A stretch of 64,000 nucleotides of DNA from Acinetobacter boissieri (GCF_900096955.1 NZ_FMYL01000005.1:62001-126000); one strand, 5' to 3'; counted from the first letter of the stretch, positions 8,015-16,974 are shown. Notes: generated by a model from the letters alone, not told the origin. Translations and numbers: made by a program.

Positions 8015-8439
8015 TGTCAAAGATCGTGTCAAATCTATGTCAAAAATGGGGGGTAGTCGTGTCAAAAATGACGCCAATAACGGGAAAAATAGAAATGTTG
8101 AAAATCATATAGAAAACCCTGATAAATCAGATACTCAGAGTGTCAAAAATGATGTCAAATTAGTGAAATTTGACAGTCAAAAGGAGCACGAAAGAGAAAA
8201 ATCCAAAAAGTCGTCCCTGATAACTTTATAAGTGGTCAAAATATAGTAGACAAAGCGGTAATATATCCAAGTTTAGATATACTTTGTTCATGTCAAATCT
8301 ATGTCAAAAATGGGGGGTGAGCGTGTCAAAAATAAGCCCCATCTATAAAAAATAATTTGTGTCAAAAATAAGCATAAAGTTTATTTAAATCAGATACTCA
8401 GCGTGTCAAAAATACTGTCAAAAAGGTGGGAATTTGACA
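8015..8439 (+). repeat. TGTCAAA iteron field
   Basis: The 700-bp gap after fic contains at least twelve direct TGTCAAA copies (8015, 8027, 8038, 8060, 8141, 8153, 8291, 8302, 8324, 8360, 8404, 8416) and two inverted TTTGACA copies (8169, 8433). A ~40-bp block at 8027-8066 (TGTCAAATCTATGTCAAAAA and following G-run) is repeated nearly identically at 8291-8330, and a shorter block (CAGATACTCAG near 8128 and 8391) also recurs. Iteron fields of this kind are typical of replication origins or Rep/operator DNA. Confidence 0.7.
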
Positions 8440-8566
8440 CAAAATTCCTCCACTCATAAAAAAAATGCCAAACCCGTCCTTACATAAATATCTAAAACTT
8501 GGAATACGCTATTTTTGAGCTGAATCTATTACATATCCTTGAGTTTGTTTTTTTATCGGATTTTAT

Positions 8567-8830
8567 ATGAGTACCTCAATAGACAGACCTTATGTGTTGA
8601 TTGGTTACACTCGGTCTTTTAATGCTTCAAGTAGCCATATGGTCGTCAATTCTGCTCCAGTAGATATTATCGACTTAGCTATGGTTAGCGGTGGTTTTAC
8701 TGATGTAAGGGCAAGTATTAAAACAATGAAAAAAGACCCATTAGTTATGGGTACATTGGTGCTAACTAAAGAAGCCTATATGTGTATATCAGAAAAAATG
8801 AAAGCACTGGAGGCACAGTATGGGGGGTAA
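8567..8830 (+). CDS. Hypothetical small protein
   Basis: I do not recognise this 87-residue protein (starts MSTSIDRPYVLIGYTRSF). It has an ATG after a leader with no strong SD. Its stop overlaps the next small gene by 11 bp, so the two are probably coupled. It follows the iteron field and precedes the XRE regulator. Confidence 0.55.
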   Translation: MSTSIDRPYVLIGYTRSFNASSSHMVVNSAPVDIIDLAMVSGGFTDVRASIKTMKKDPLVMGTLVLTKEAYMCISEKMKALEAQYGG

Positions 8831-8999
8831 ATCAGAAAAACATACACTCGCTTGGACACTTAATCGCAGAGAACAGCAAAGGCAACGTATTCTAAAGGCA
8901 AAAATATGGGAAAAATCCACAGGTGCAAAGACGATAGAGGGTAAAAACATAGTCAGTCGTAACGCATGTAAAACAAAAATAAATCAAGCTGGGGATTAA
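8820..8999 (+). CDS. Small protein with TGxKTxxGK motif
   Basis: A 59-residue basic protein. Its C-terminal part STGAKTIEGKNIVSRNACK matches a motif common in phage and mobile-element small proteins (T-G-P/A-K/R-T-x-x-G-K ... S-x-N-A-x-K). The ATG lies inside the last codons of the upstream gene and the stop is 3 bp before the XRE gene's GTG, so it sits in a compact three-gene unit. Function unknown. Confidence 0.6.
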   Translation: MGGKSEKHTLAWTLNRREQQRQRILKAKIWEKSTGAKTIEGKNIVSRNACKTKINQAGD

Positions 9000-9002
9000 G
9001 TA

Positions 9003-9677
9003 GTGAATGAAAAAGTATCGTCATTTAAACGCCGTGAAATACTCATCGGTCGTAAATTGGCTAAAGCACGTATCTTGGTTAAATTGTCACAATCAGAAGT
9101 GATGAGCCGTATCTTTTCTGTTCCGATCAGTGCAAAAAGAGCGAATCGAATTTCAGAAATTGAGAATGGTCATAAAATTCCTGATGCTGAGGTTTTACAA
9201 AAGCTATGCTTGCTATACGGCGTTTCAGCAGATTGGGTGCTTGGGTTTACTATAGACCCTGAATTTGACCACAACGCCTCAAGAGTGGGTATTTTACTAA
9301 ACGGCGTACATGATGTCACAACACGAATGATTAAAGAAATTAGCCAAAGTGTTGCGGAGGTCGGTGCAAATTATATCGGGCAATTACCTAAGTCATGTTA
9401 TTTAGAATTATTGGATCGAGCAAAAATACTAATATCTCATCATCAAGGCGAAATTACCGATGATATGGCGCACCTTATGGCATGTGTGCGTGAGTGTGAG
9501 GTTTTACTTGCTAGAGAACAACAGGGGTACTACAAGCAACTCGATCATATGGCTGAGCGTGACACAAAAGAATGGCAAGAAATATTAATGATGGATTTTA
9601 AAAAAATACAAATTAGCTCTATTAGTACACCACCAGTCATGACAATGGAACATATGGAATTAGAGGAATCAAACTAA
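9003..9677 (+). CDS. XRE-family transcriptional regulator
   Basis: A 224-residue protein with an N-terminal HTH_XRE domain (LAKARILVKLSQSEVMSRIF, then SEIENGHKIPDAEVLQKLC, then YGVSADWVLG) and a ~140-residue helical C-terminal part not recognised. The start is GTG. It is a plausible repressor or maintenance regulator of the element. It forms a transcription unit with the two small genes upstream and is followed by the coiled-coil gene. Confidence 0.75.
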   Translation: MNEKVSSFKRREILIGRKLAKARILVKLSQSEVMSRIFSVPISAKRANRISEIENGHKIPDAEVLQKLCLLYGVSADWVLGFTIDPEFDHNASRVGILLNGVHDVTTRMIKEISQSVAEVGANYIGQLPKSCYLELLDRAKILISHHQGEITDDMAHLMACVRECEVLLAREQQGYYKQLDHMAERDTKEWQEILMMDFKKIQISSISTPPVMTMEHMELEESN

Positions 9678-9719
9678 AGAATAATACTCACATCACTTAT
9701 ATAAGTAGAGTTAATTAAT

Positions 9720-10301
9720 ATGAACCCTGAGCAAATTTTAAAAGCTATTCAGTTGTCAGAAACTTTGGCAGTATTTCAGCTTGATTTATGCAAGAAAGGT
9801 GTAAGAACAAGCATAGCCGATCAAATACTCGCAATTGCAGAAACACAAAATATGAGTGTAGATGATGCCTCCATCATACTTAAAGGCCAATACGATAAGG
9901 CATATGTGCAGTATCAGGAAAAGCATGATAAAGCGGTACAGGCATATGATGACTGCATTGCACAGCATCAAAACGAGATTAGTCAGTTAAAACGAGCCTT
10001 AAATCAGAGCGTAAGTCTGGCATTGAGTAAACAGGGGTATATCAAGGCTTATAAGCTAAAACAGCATGAGCAATTAAATACGTTGAAGAATTCAGGACTG
10101 AGCCAAGACCAGATTAATGCAGTAACCGCATTACAAACGCCACTAGATGAAAAAGGGATTGACGCAGAAATCCAACAGCTTGAGCAACAAGCAAAAGAAC
10201 AGCAGGATAGAATTGATACAATTTATCAAACTGCTAAGTCAATACAGCTAAATATCTTGTTTGGTAATACAATAAATGCATTAGATGTAAGTACGATATA
10301 A
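9720..10301 (+). CDS. Coiled-coil hypothetical protein
   Basis: A 193-residue protein, unrecognised by family. Residues ~60-180 are rich in Gln, Glu, Lys and Ala with heptad-like spacing (for example HQNEISQLKRALNQSVSLAL and IQQLEQQAKEQQDRIDTIYQ), predicting a long coiled coil. It is the last gene of the element and is followed by a strong terminator. Confidence 0.6.
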   Translation: MNPEQILKAIQLSETLAVFQLDLCKKGVRTSIADQILAIAETQNMSVDDASIILKGQYDKAYVQYQEKHDKAVQAYDDCIAQHQNEISQLKRALNQSVSLALSKQGYIKAYKLKQHEQLNTLKNSGLSQDQINAVTALQTPLDEKGIDAEIQQLEQQAKEQQDRIDTIYQTAKSIQLNILFGNTINALDVSTI

Positions 10302-10357
10302 TAACCTCGCTTTATGCTTTGCATGTAAATAGTCTATATTGTTTTAAAATAAAAGAG

Positions 10358-10390
10358 CCACACCAGTAGAATTATTGGTGTGGTTTTTTT
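10358..10390 (+). terminator. Rho-independent terminator
   Basis: Perfect 8-bp stem, CCACACCA (10358-10365) and TGGTGTGG (10376-10383), followed by seven T. It closes the right-hand transcription unit of the ssrA element. Confidence 0.85.
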
Positions 10391-10604
10391 ATTGTACTTT
10401 TGGGGTGCTATTGATCCAATCTCATATATAAGGGCTACAGGTAGGCTTACTGAGTTGTGGGGAGAATATGGAAGTTAAACTCAAATATTAGGGGGTAATT
10501 AGTGCTGTACAAATTTACAGCAACGACTTTTTTGTATCCCTATGTGTATCCCTTGAAAGTTGACTGTTAACTATATTTATATAAAACAGTATCTTATGAG
10601 TTGA

Positions 10605-10687
10605 GTTCAATTGTCGCCATCATTGCTCTAATATGAAAAATGTAAGTTATAAAGCCTTGATTCTTAATGGATTGAGGCTTTTTTTAC
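10605..10687 (+). other. Degenerate attachment site and relic of a second element's left end
   Basis: GTTCAATTGTCGCCATC (10605-10621) resembles the tmRNA 3' end GTTCGACTCCCGCCATC, with five mismatches. It is followed at 10648-10687 by a near-copy of the post-tmRNA segment 251-290 (TATAAAGCCTTGAT, ATGGATTGAGGCTTTTTTTA), then TATATAG-rich DNA similar to that upstream of int. This looks like the right junction of element 1 abutting the left end of a decayed second element. The rest of 10302-10837 has no gene apart from the terminator. Confidence 0.5.
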
Positions 10688-10837
10688 GTCTATACATAGT
10701 GTTATATGGCTTTATATAGTGTTATATAGTATTGCTTAGTATAAGTTGCCGATTTATTTTGAACTGTTTTACATTTCATTTTGCACTAGATTTTAATGGT
10801 TTATTCTGCACTAAACCCAAATAAAGGCCATATTCTA

Positions 10838-11475
10838 ATGGTAGGATTAACTGATGAGGTTGGATAGTATCGTCAAGGTGGAGTCGGTGTAATGTCTGGT
10901 GGTCAAGTAATACATATGGTACCACCAGTAAATCAAGCTCCTCGTTTAATAAGTGTTTTCTTACAGTGGCTTGGCGCGAGTCAAGAATATCTACTCATTC
11001 AAAATTTCATTACGGGTTTGAGTTTATACATCCTTTTGTAGATGGTAAGGGACGAATGGGAAGACTTTGGCAAACTTTAATACCAAGTCAATGGCATCCA
11101 ATTTTTATCAATATTCCTGTTGAAAGCTTAATTTATCAAAATCAGAGAGCTTATTACGATGCTTTACAAGTAAGTACAAATCAGACTGATTCAGCGCCTT
11201 TTATTGAATTTAGCTTGCAAATGATTTTAGATGCTATTTTGAACTCAAACATGACCGCTCAAGCTAATGAGTATGTAAGTCAACTGATTAATAAGATACA
11301 TAAAGGAAAAGGATATAGTCTGGTCGAGCTTATGGCATTGGTTAATCTTTCACATAGAGCAACATTTCAAAAGAACTATTTGAATCCTGCTATTGAAAGT
11401 CACTTAATAGAAAGAACAGTACCCGATAAACCGAAAAGTCCAAAGCAGAAGTATAGACTCATTAATAATATTTAG
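10838..11475 (+). pseudogene. Broken Fic family gene
   Basis: A disrupted fic homologue. The first part encodes MVGLTDEVG, is stopped by TAG, then continues in frame with RQGGVGVMSGGQVIHM and APRLISVFLQWLGAS. A frameshift near 11000 moves the rest (FEFIHPFVDGKGRMGRLWQT to the stop at 11475) into another frame. The Fic motif carries Lys in place of the conserved Asn (DGKGR for DGNGR). The family is unlike the intact Fic at 6755, so it is not a duplicate of it. It follows the relic left end. Confidence 0.75.
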
Positions 11476-11536
11476 TTGAATATTAATAGGATTACATCGT
11501 CGTACTTGTATTTGATATTTTTTATTTAACTAGTAT

Positions 11537-11572
11537 AAAACTAGATTTCTTCTTAATAAGAAATCTAGTTTT
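11537..11572. terminator. Bidirectional terminator
   Basis: Perfect 15-bp stem, AAAACTAGATTTCTT (11537-11551) and AAGAAATCTAGTTTT (11558-11572), with a 6-nt loop and A/T tracts on both sides. It lies between the convergent fic pseudogene and the HEPN-motif gene and can serve both. Confidence 0.75.
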
Positions 11573-11662
11573 ATCTTTTGTAGATATGATTGGCTTTATG
11601 AACATTTATATTTAAAAGAAGTATAAGTATAAAGTTGTTGAAGCTTAACTCAAACTTTAGAT

Positions 11663-12499
11663 TTATTCGTCATGGATAATCAAGATAGCTTCTTTCTCGA
11701 TTAAATATAGCTCATTAATCAATAAAAACTCACGATACTGATGAACTAAGTTTTCCTCTTTTTCACGGTGAGCTCGGGCATTACGGAATGCCATATATGT
11801 GCCTTTAAATAAATCTATCCTACCTTGTATTTCAGAATGATCAGGTACGTCCCAAGTTAATAAGGCATTTTTACCTTGAAAGACTTGAGAAAATAGTCTG
11901 GTACTAGCTTCATTTAAATTTGTACGTTGTCTAATGATGTCTTCTAAGCGTTTATATGCTTTGCTTAATGCTGAATCTGGATCTTGTTTAAAGAGTAGAG
12001 CAAGATCAAAAATTCTGTCATCAATGATTGAATACGGTAGCTCTAATAGGTAGTAACGTTTTTGCTTTAATGCTTGATTAACTTCGCCTCCGAAAGGGTA
12101 GATATAGTCATGTAAACGGATCGGACGGATGATTTTTTGTTGGAAAATGAAATCGATGTCTTGATCAGTCAATAATGACTTATTTAGCTTATTGAGTAGC
12201 TTTGATGGGATGGGTACTTCCTCTATATTGATTTGATGTTTTTTTAAGATTGCTAGTGCTTTTGCAAGCCCTTTCGGGCCTTCACCTGGATAACCCGATG
12301 AAAAACCTGATCTAATAATGTAGTAGTTGTCAAATTGATCTTTAAATATAAATGCATGAGACTGCTCACTTGTGAGCAAACGTGCATCAGTGAGATCTGC
12401 ATTTGTCTGGATTAAATTGCAAAGGCTATAGAGACATGTTTCTGTTACTCCAGCTTGAGCTAAGTAATCTATGTGGTAATAGTTCTCAGTTTTAAACAT
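11663..12499 (-). CDS. TIGR02391-like protein with HEPN-type RxxxxH motif
   Basis: A 278-residue protein. The C-terminal ~100 residues resemble the TIGR02391 (Ymh) family: FSQVFQGKNALLTWDVPD, then GRIDLFKGTYMAFRNARAHR. FRNARAH gives the R-x4-H signature of HEPN ribonucleases, at about residues 237-243. Members of this family occur in restriction and abortive-infection contexts, so an RNase-type defence role is possible but inferred. The N-terminal half is unrecognised. It is monocistronic with no partner antitoxin. Confidence 0.65.
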   Translation of the reverse strand: MFKTENYYHIDYLAQAGVTETCLYSLCNLIQTNADLTDARLLTSEQSHAFIFKDQFDNYYIIRSGFSSGYPGEGPKGLAKALAILKKHQINIEEVPIPSKLLNKLNKSLLTDQDIDFIFQQKIIRPIRLHDYIYPFGGEVNQALKQKRYYLLELPYSIIDDRIFDLALLFKQDPDSALSKAYKRLEDIIRQRTNLNEASTRLFSQVFQGKNALLTWDVPDHSEIQGRIDLFKGTYMAFRNARAHREKEENLVHQYREFLLINELYLIEKEAILIIHDE

Positions 12500-12819
12500 T
12501 TTTAATAATTAATAAATAGTTGTTTGAAATATGATGAAGTAAATGATATTAGAAATCTAGAGTTTAAGTTTTTAAAGAGCAGATTTAATGAAATTTTTGA
12601 GATGAGTTAGATTGTCGCTGCCTCAAATTATAATTGGTTTATTGTTGGTAAAATATTTATCTTATATTATTAAATTTTCTATTTGATAATGCCAACAAAT
12701 GTATATGCAAGCTGGAGTAACTAAGTTTCCAAAACCAAATATCATTTAATATAAAGTGTAGATTACTCATTATATTTCCAAGAAAAGTAACCAGTCATCT
12801 AACTGCTTATTTGAATATA
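12500..12819. other. AT-rich intergenic gap, nothing recognised
   Basis: 320 bp between two genes on the minus strand. Very AT-rich; it presumably holds the promoter of the HEPN-motif gene and the 3' region of the AraC-type gene. I see no gene, RNA or clear terminator. Confidence 0.5.
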
Positions 12820-13707
12820 TTAGATCTTTTGGTAGCCATGTTCTTTTAAGTTTTCAGATGGAGATAAACCAAAAAAACGTTTATATTCTCGAGAAAATTG
12901 TGACAAACTTTCATAACCTACTTGTATGCCAATAGATGAAATGTCTAATCCTTCTGTAAGAAGTAATCGACGAGCTTCATTGAGTCTAATTCTTTTTTGA
13001 TACTGTAAAGGACTAATGAGTGCAATCTCTCGAAAATGTTGATAAAAACTAGAAGAACTCATCCCAACCATATGTGCTAATTCATCAACGGTAAATGGTT
13101 TTGAAAAATTAGTTTTAAGCCACTCTATTGCCTTTATAATTCTGTGGCCTGCTGTTCCTGCTGCTGCAATTGTTTTTAAACGTTCTCCTTGCGGACTCAT
13201 TAAAAGTCGGTAAAAAATTTCTTTTACTATTAAAGGAGCAACAATAGGGATATCTTGAGGTTGCTCTAATAATTTTAATAACCTTATAAAAGCATCCTCT
13301 ATTTCATTATTAATAGATCCAACAGCTACCCCTTTTTTTCCATAATAATTTTGTTTAAATGTAATGTGTGCTTCAAGTATTAATTGAGCAATGACGTGGG
13401 GATCTAATCTCAAGATTATTCCTAAATAAGGTTTTTCTATTGATGCTTTTGTAATTTGTGTAATGACGGGTAGGTCAACTGCCGTAAAAAGAAAATGCTT
13501 CTCATCGTAAAAGTATGTTTCTTTACCTAAAATAACCTGCTTTTCTCCTTGAGCACTTAAACACAAGCTAGCATCTAGAAAGTTACTTGTAGGTGGTGTT
13601 GTGCTCTCACGACGATACAGCGTTAAGCCATCAATATCTGTCTCAAATCTAGACCGTCCAACGGTTAATCGATTCATAATTTGTAAAAGTGTTTCATTAT
13701 GATTCAC
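12820..13707 (-). CDS. AraC-family transcriptional regulator
   Basis: A 295-residue regulator with an N-terminal AraC_N-type domain (about 20-180; LDASLCLSAQGEKQVILGKE) and a C-terminal double-HTH AraC domain (about 195-290; KPFTVDELAHMVGMSSSSFY, then ISSIGIQVGYESLSQFSREY). It is divergent from the cupin gene across 197 bp. In many proteobacteria regulators of this group control adjacent aldehyde or alcohol oxidoreductase genes, so the cupin/SDR/ADH cluster is the likely target. Confidence 0.88.
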   Translation of the reverse strand: MNHNETLLQIMNRLTVGRSRFETDIDGLTLYRRESTTPPTSNFLDASLCLSAQGEKQVILGKETYFYDEKHFLFTAVDLPVITQITKASIEKPYLGIILRLDPHVIAQLILEAHITFKQNYYGKKGVAVGSINNEIEDAFIRLLKLLEQPQDIPIVAPLIVKEIFYRLLMSPQGERLKTIAAAGTAGHRIIKAIEWLKTNFSKPFTVDELAHMVGMSSSSFYQHFREIALISPLQYQKRIRLNEARRLLLTEGLDISSIGIQVGYESLSQFSREYKRFFGLSPSENLKEHGYQKI

Positions 13708-13904
13708 AGTATTTTTCCATACTTTTTGATGTGTTTATTGTAAAAAATAAATAATTAAAAATCCGTAAACTTATAGTTTTAGGCAAATATAAAGGAGGAA
13801 TAGAACAGTGTGATTATTTGAAAAGTTTTATATTAATAGCCATAACGTAATTTCAAAAACTTACGCTTATATTTACCTTATTATTTGCAACAGGAGTAGA
13901 CGTA

Positions 13905-14321
13905 ATGTCTAAACAAACAATTAAAAAAGCAAGTGAACAACAGGTAATTAAAGGCCCAGATAGTATTTTTACAGGTAGTGTGGAAATTAAACCACTTACA
14001 GGTGTAACTGATGGAATTAATGCTTCTAGTGCTTATGTAAGTTTTACTCCAAGTGCACGTTCATTTTGGCATACCCATCCTAAAGGACAATACCTTGTTG
14101 TAACAGAAGGTGAGGGAATTGTCCAAGAATGGGGGAGACCTGCTCAACGTATTGGTGTTGGTGATGTTATTCATTGCCCCCCAGGAATTAAACATTGGCA
14201 TGGAGCAAATGGTAAAGTGGTGATGACCCACCTTTCAATTGCTGGAAGTGATGAAAATGGTAAAAATGTTGATTGGTTAGAACCTGTAACTGACGAACAA
14301 TATGCAGAAGCAAATTTATAA
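13905..14321 (+). CDS. Cupin domain protein
   Basis: A 138-residue single-domain cupin. The metal-ligand motifs are SFWHTHPKGQYLVVTEGEG (two His and a Gln) and CPPGIKHWHGA with a third His later. A relative group is the small cupins that sit beside carboxymuconolactone decarboxylase (CMD) genes, and a CMD remnant indeed follows. It starts a run with the SDR and alcohol dehydrogenase genes under the divergent AraC regulator. Substrate unknown. Confidence 0.85.
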   Translation: MSKQTIKKASEQQVIKGPDSIFTGSVEIKPLTGVTDGINASSAYVSFTPSARSFWHTHPKGQYLVVTEGEGIVQEWGRPAQRIGVGDVIHCPPGIKHWHGANGKVVMTHLSIAGSDENGKNVDWLEPVTDEQYAEANL

Positions 14322-14345
14322 ACGCACAGATAAAAAGATAATACG

Positions 14346-14948
14346 GTGAAAAGTTCTTTATCTCTAAAGCAAAAATGGATTATTCCTATTTCAGCTTATG
14401 CAACTATTGGTGATTAAGCTCAACTTGAAAATGCATTGAATAGTAAAATAAACAGTGAATGAAATTAAGGAAATATTAATTCAAGTTTATGCCTATGCTC
14501 GTTTCCCTCGTAGTCTAAATGCACTAGGAAAATTTTTATCTTTATTAAAAGAAAGAAAAGCGGATGGAGTTGTAGATATTAAAGGAAAAGAAAGTAGTCC
14601 TTTTCCTAAAAACGATCAATCTTTGAAAGATGGGACACAACACCAAAAAACCTAATTGACTCTACTGTAAAAGGTAAAATTTTTGAATTTGCTCCTGCAA
14701 TAGACGAGTATTTAACACACTTATTTTGCGATATTTTTTCTAGAGATTTACTAAGTTGGCAGAACAGAGAAATTGCAACAGTCATTATATTATTGGTACT
14801 AGAGGGGGTAAGAAGTCCACTCCAATCGCATATTAAAATTGCTACAGTACAAGGTGTAATACGTGAACAAATTAATGAAATTGATCAAGTTTTATCATTA
14901 GAAGTAGACTCCGAGATAGAAAAACGATTTAGAGAAGCGCTTACTTAA
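14346..14948 (+). pseudogene. Degenerate carboxymuconolactone decarboxylase (CMD) family gene
   Basis: The translation is recognisable as a CMD-family protein but broken at least three times. A GTG-started segment (SLSLKQKWIIPISAYATIGD) ends at TAA 14415-14417. A TGA near 14458 follows before EIKEILIQVYAYARFPRSLN. A frameshift near 14645 separates this from AVKGKI-like sequence VKGKIFEFAPAIDEYLTHLF and the tail ending at 14948. It lies between the cupin and the SDR genes, where an intact CMD gene occurs in related clusters. Confidence 0.8.
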
Positions 14949-14971
14949 ATATAAATGAGGAGAGTATAAAT

Positions 14972-15799
14972 ATGAAAAATGTTATTGTTCTTATTGGAGC
15001 AGGATCAATAGGTCAAGCGATTGCACGTCGTGTAAGTGCAGGAAAACATATTTTATTGGCAGATCTCAAAAAAGAAAATGCTGATGCAACTGCAAAAGTA
15101 CTAAGTGAAGCTGGCTTTGATGTCAGTACTGCAAGTGTTGATATTGCCTCTAAAGATTCTATAAAAAAATTAGTGGATATAGCGACATCTGTAGGAAGTG
15201 TTACAGGTGTTATTCATGCAGCAGGTGTTTCACCCTCTCAAGCAACAGCAGAAATGATTTTGCATGTTGACTTATATGGAACAGCTGTCATTTTAGAGGA
15301 ATTCGGTAAAGTAATTAGTGACGGTGGCTCCTGTGTTGTAATTTCCTCTCAGTCGGGGCACCGTTTACCTAGTTTAACCGAAGAACAAAATAAATTGCTC
15401 GCAACAACGCCAGCAGATGAATTGTTAGCACTACCAATGCTTCAACTTTCTGAAATTAAAGATACTTTACATGCGTATCAAATATCAAAACGCGGAAATG
15501 TGCTACGTGTCATGGCTGAAGCAGTAAAATGGGGGAGAAGAGGTGCCCGAGTAAATGCAATTAGTCCGGGTATTGTCATTACACCATTAGCAAAAGATGA
15601 ACTTACAGGACCCCGCGGAGAGCGTTATCGTAATATGCTTAAGCTTTCTCCATCTGGACGTGCTGGAACACCAGATGAAATAGGGACAGTGGGAGAACTA
15701 CTCATGGGTACAAATGCAGGTTTCATCACAGGAAGTGATTTCCTAATTGATGGGGGCGTAACAGCTTCCTACTGGTATGGCGATTTAGTTAACAAATAA
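14972..15799 (+). CDS. SDR family oxidoreductase
   Basis: A 275-residue short-chain dehydrogenase/reductase. The Rossmann motif is VIGAG-like LIGAGSIGQAIA (residues ~6-17); VIHAAGVSPS replaces the NNAG-type motif; the catalytic Ser lies in VVISSQSGH; and YQISK gives the Tyr-x-x-x-Lys pair (about residue 169). It ends with the usual GSDFLIDGGV. It has a GAGGAG-like SD. It is in line with the cupin gene upstream and the alcohol dehydrogenase 11 bp downstream. Substrate unknown. Confidence 0.9.
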   Translation: MKNVIVLIGAGSIGQAIARRVSAGKHILLADLKKENADATAKVLSEAGFDVSTASVDIASKDSIKKLVDIATSVGSVTGVIHAAGVSPSQATAEMILHVDLYGTAVILEEFGKVISDGGSCVVISSQSGHRLPSLTEEQNKLLATTPADELLALPMLQLSEIKDTLHAYQISKRGNVLRVMAEAVKWGRRGARVNAISPGIVITPLAKDELTGPRGERYRNMLKLSPSGRAGTPDEIGTVGELLMGTNAGFITGSDFLIDGGVTASYWYGDLVNK

Positions 15800-15810
15800 T
15801 TGGAAAAAAT

Positions 15811-16863
15811 ATGACAATTAAAGTATTAGGTTATGCAGCACAGTCTGCTCAAAATCCTTTGGCACCATTTCAGTTTGAACGTCGTAATCCTCGTGATAAT
15901 GACGTGGTTATTCAAATTTTATATTGTGGTGTCTGCCATTCAGATCTTCATCAAGCAAAAAATGATTGGGGATTTAGTATTTACCCGCTCGTACCCGGCC
16001 ACGAAATTGTTGGACGTGTAATATCAATAGGTTCACAAGTTACCAAATTTAATGAAGGTGACCTGGTTGGTATAGGGTGTATGGTTGATTCATGTCGTAC
16101 GTGTTCTGCATGTGAATCAGAACAAGAGCAGTATTGCGAAAATGGTAATACTCAGACTTACGGCAGTAAAGATCGTTATGATCAACGTCCAACTTATGGC
16201 GGTTTTTCAGAAACTATGGTGTGCAATCAGGATTTTGTACTGAAGATCCCTAAAAATCTAGACATTAAGGCCGTGCTACCTCTTTTATGTGCAGGTATTA
16301 CAACATGGTCACCTCTGCGTCACTGGAATATTGGTGAAGGCAGTAAGGTAGCTGTTGTTGGTTTAGGTGGTTTAGGACATATGGCGCTTAAACTTGCTCA
16401 TACTTTAGGCGCAGAAGTTACGCTTTTTACCCGTTCACTGGATAAAGAGCAAGATGCGAAAAACCTAGGTGCACATCATGTTGTGTTATCGACAGATGAA
16501 GATAAAATGAATGCTGTATCAAATCAATTTGATTTAATTATAGATACTGTACCTTATGAGCATGATTTAAAACCCTATATTCCTACATTAGCATTAAACG
16601 GTACACTCGTTTTGGTTGGTTATCTAGGTGAGATTAAACCAAACTCTATTCCTATGATCATGGGAAGAAAGTCTATTGCTGGATCTTTAATCGGTGGTAT
16701 TAAAGAAACACAAGAGCTACTTGATTTTTGTGGTAATAATAATATTGTTTCTGAAGTAGAAATGATCAAAATTGAACACATAAATGAAGCTTTTGAACGC
16801 ATGCTAAAAAGTGATGTGAAATATCGCTTTGTAATTGATATGAAGTCTCTACCTAAAGCATAA
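15811..16863 (+). CDS. Zinc-dependent NAD(P) alcohol dehydrogenase
   Basis: A 350-residue MDR-family dehydrogenase similar to YahK/cinnamyl-alcohol-dehydrogenase types, reducing aldehydes with NADPH. The catalytic zinc site is YCGVCHSDLHQ and PGHEIVG. The structural zinc site has four Cys in CRTCSACESEQEQYC. The Rossmann motif is VVGLGGLGHMALKLA (about 180-194). It is 11 bp after the SDR gene, probably co-transcribed, and is closed by the terminator at 16875-16911. Confidence 0.9.
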   Translation: MTIKVLGYAAQSAQNPLAPFQFERRNPRDNDVVIQILYCGVCHSDLHQAKNDWGFSIYPLVPGHEIVGRVISIGSQVTKFNEGDLVGIGCMVDSCRTCSACESEQEQYCENGNTQTYGSKDRYDQRPTYGGFSETMVCNQDFVLKIPKNLDIKAVLPLLCAGITTWSPLRHWNIGEGSKVAVVGLGGLGHMALKLAHTLGAEVTLFTRSLDKEQDAKNLGAHHVVLSTDEDKMNAVSNQFDLIIDTVPYEHDLKPYIPTLALNGTLVLVGYLGEIKPNSIPMIMGRKSIAGSLIGGIKETQELLDFCGNNNIVSEVEMIKIEHINEAFERMLKSDVKYRFVIDMKSLPKA

Positions 16864-16874
16864 AAGAGATTATA

Positions 16875-16911
16875 AGAAGAACTATCCCTTAGGTTTAGTT
16901 CTTCTCTTTTT
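16875..16911 (+). terminator. Terminator after alcohol dehydrogenase
   Basis: Ten-bp stem, AGAAGAACTA (16875-16884) and TAGTTCTTCT (16896-16905), followed by CTTTTTG, 12 bp after the stop codon. Confidence 0.75.
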
Positions 16912-16974
16912 GATCTGTCTGAGCATCAAATATCGCAATTACTGAAATAGTCATTATCTCACCTTAAATTCATC

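Noticed and set aside
8037-8231. A 64-residue open frame in the TGTCAAA region
   Set aside because: It consists of iteron sequence, starts inside a repeat block, has no RBS and no recognisable protein features; the repeated DNA is the signal, not the frame.
211-10604. Complete prophage
   Set aside because: Only integrase, regulatory, replication and Fic genes are present; no capsid, terminase, portal, tail or lysis genes.
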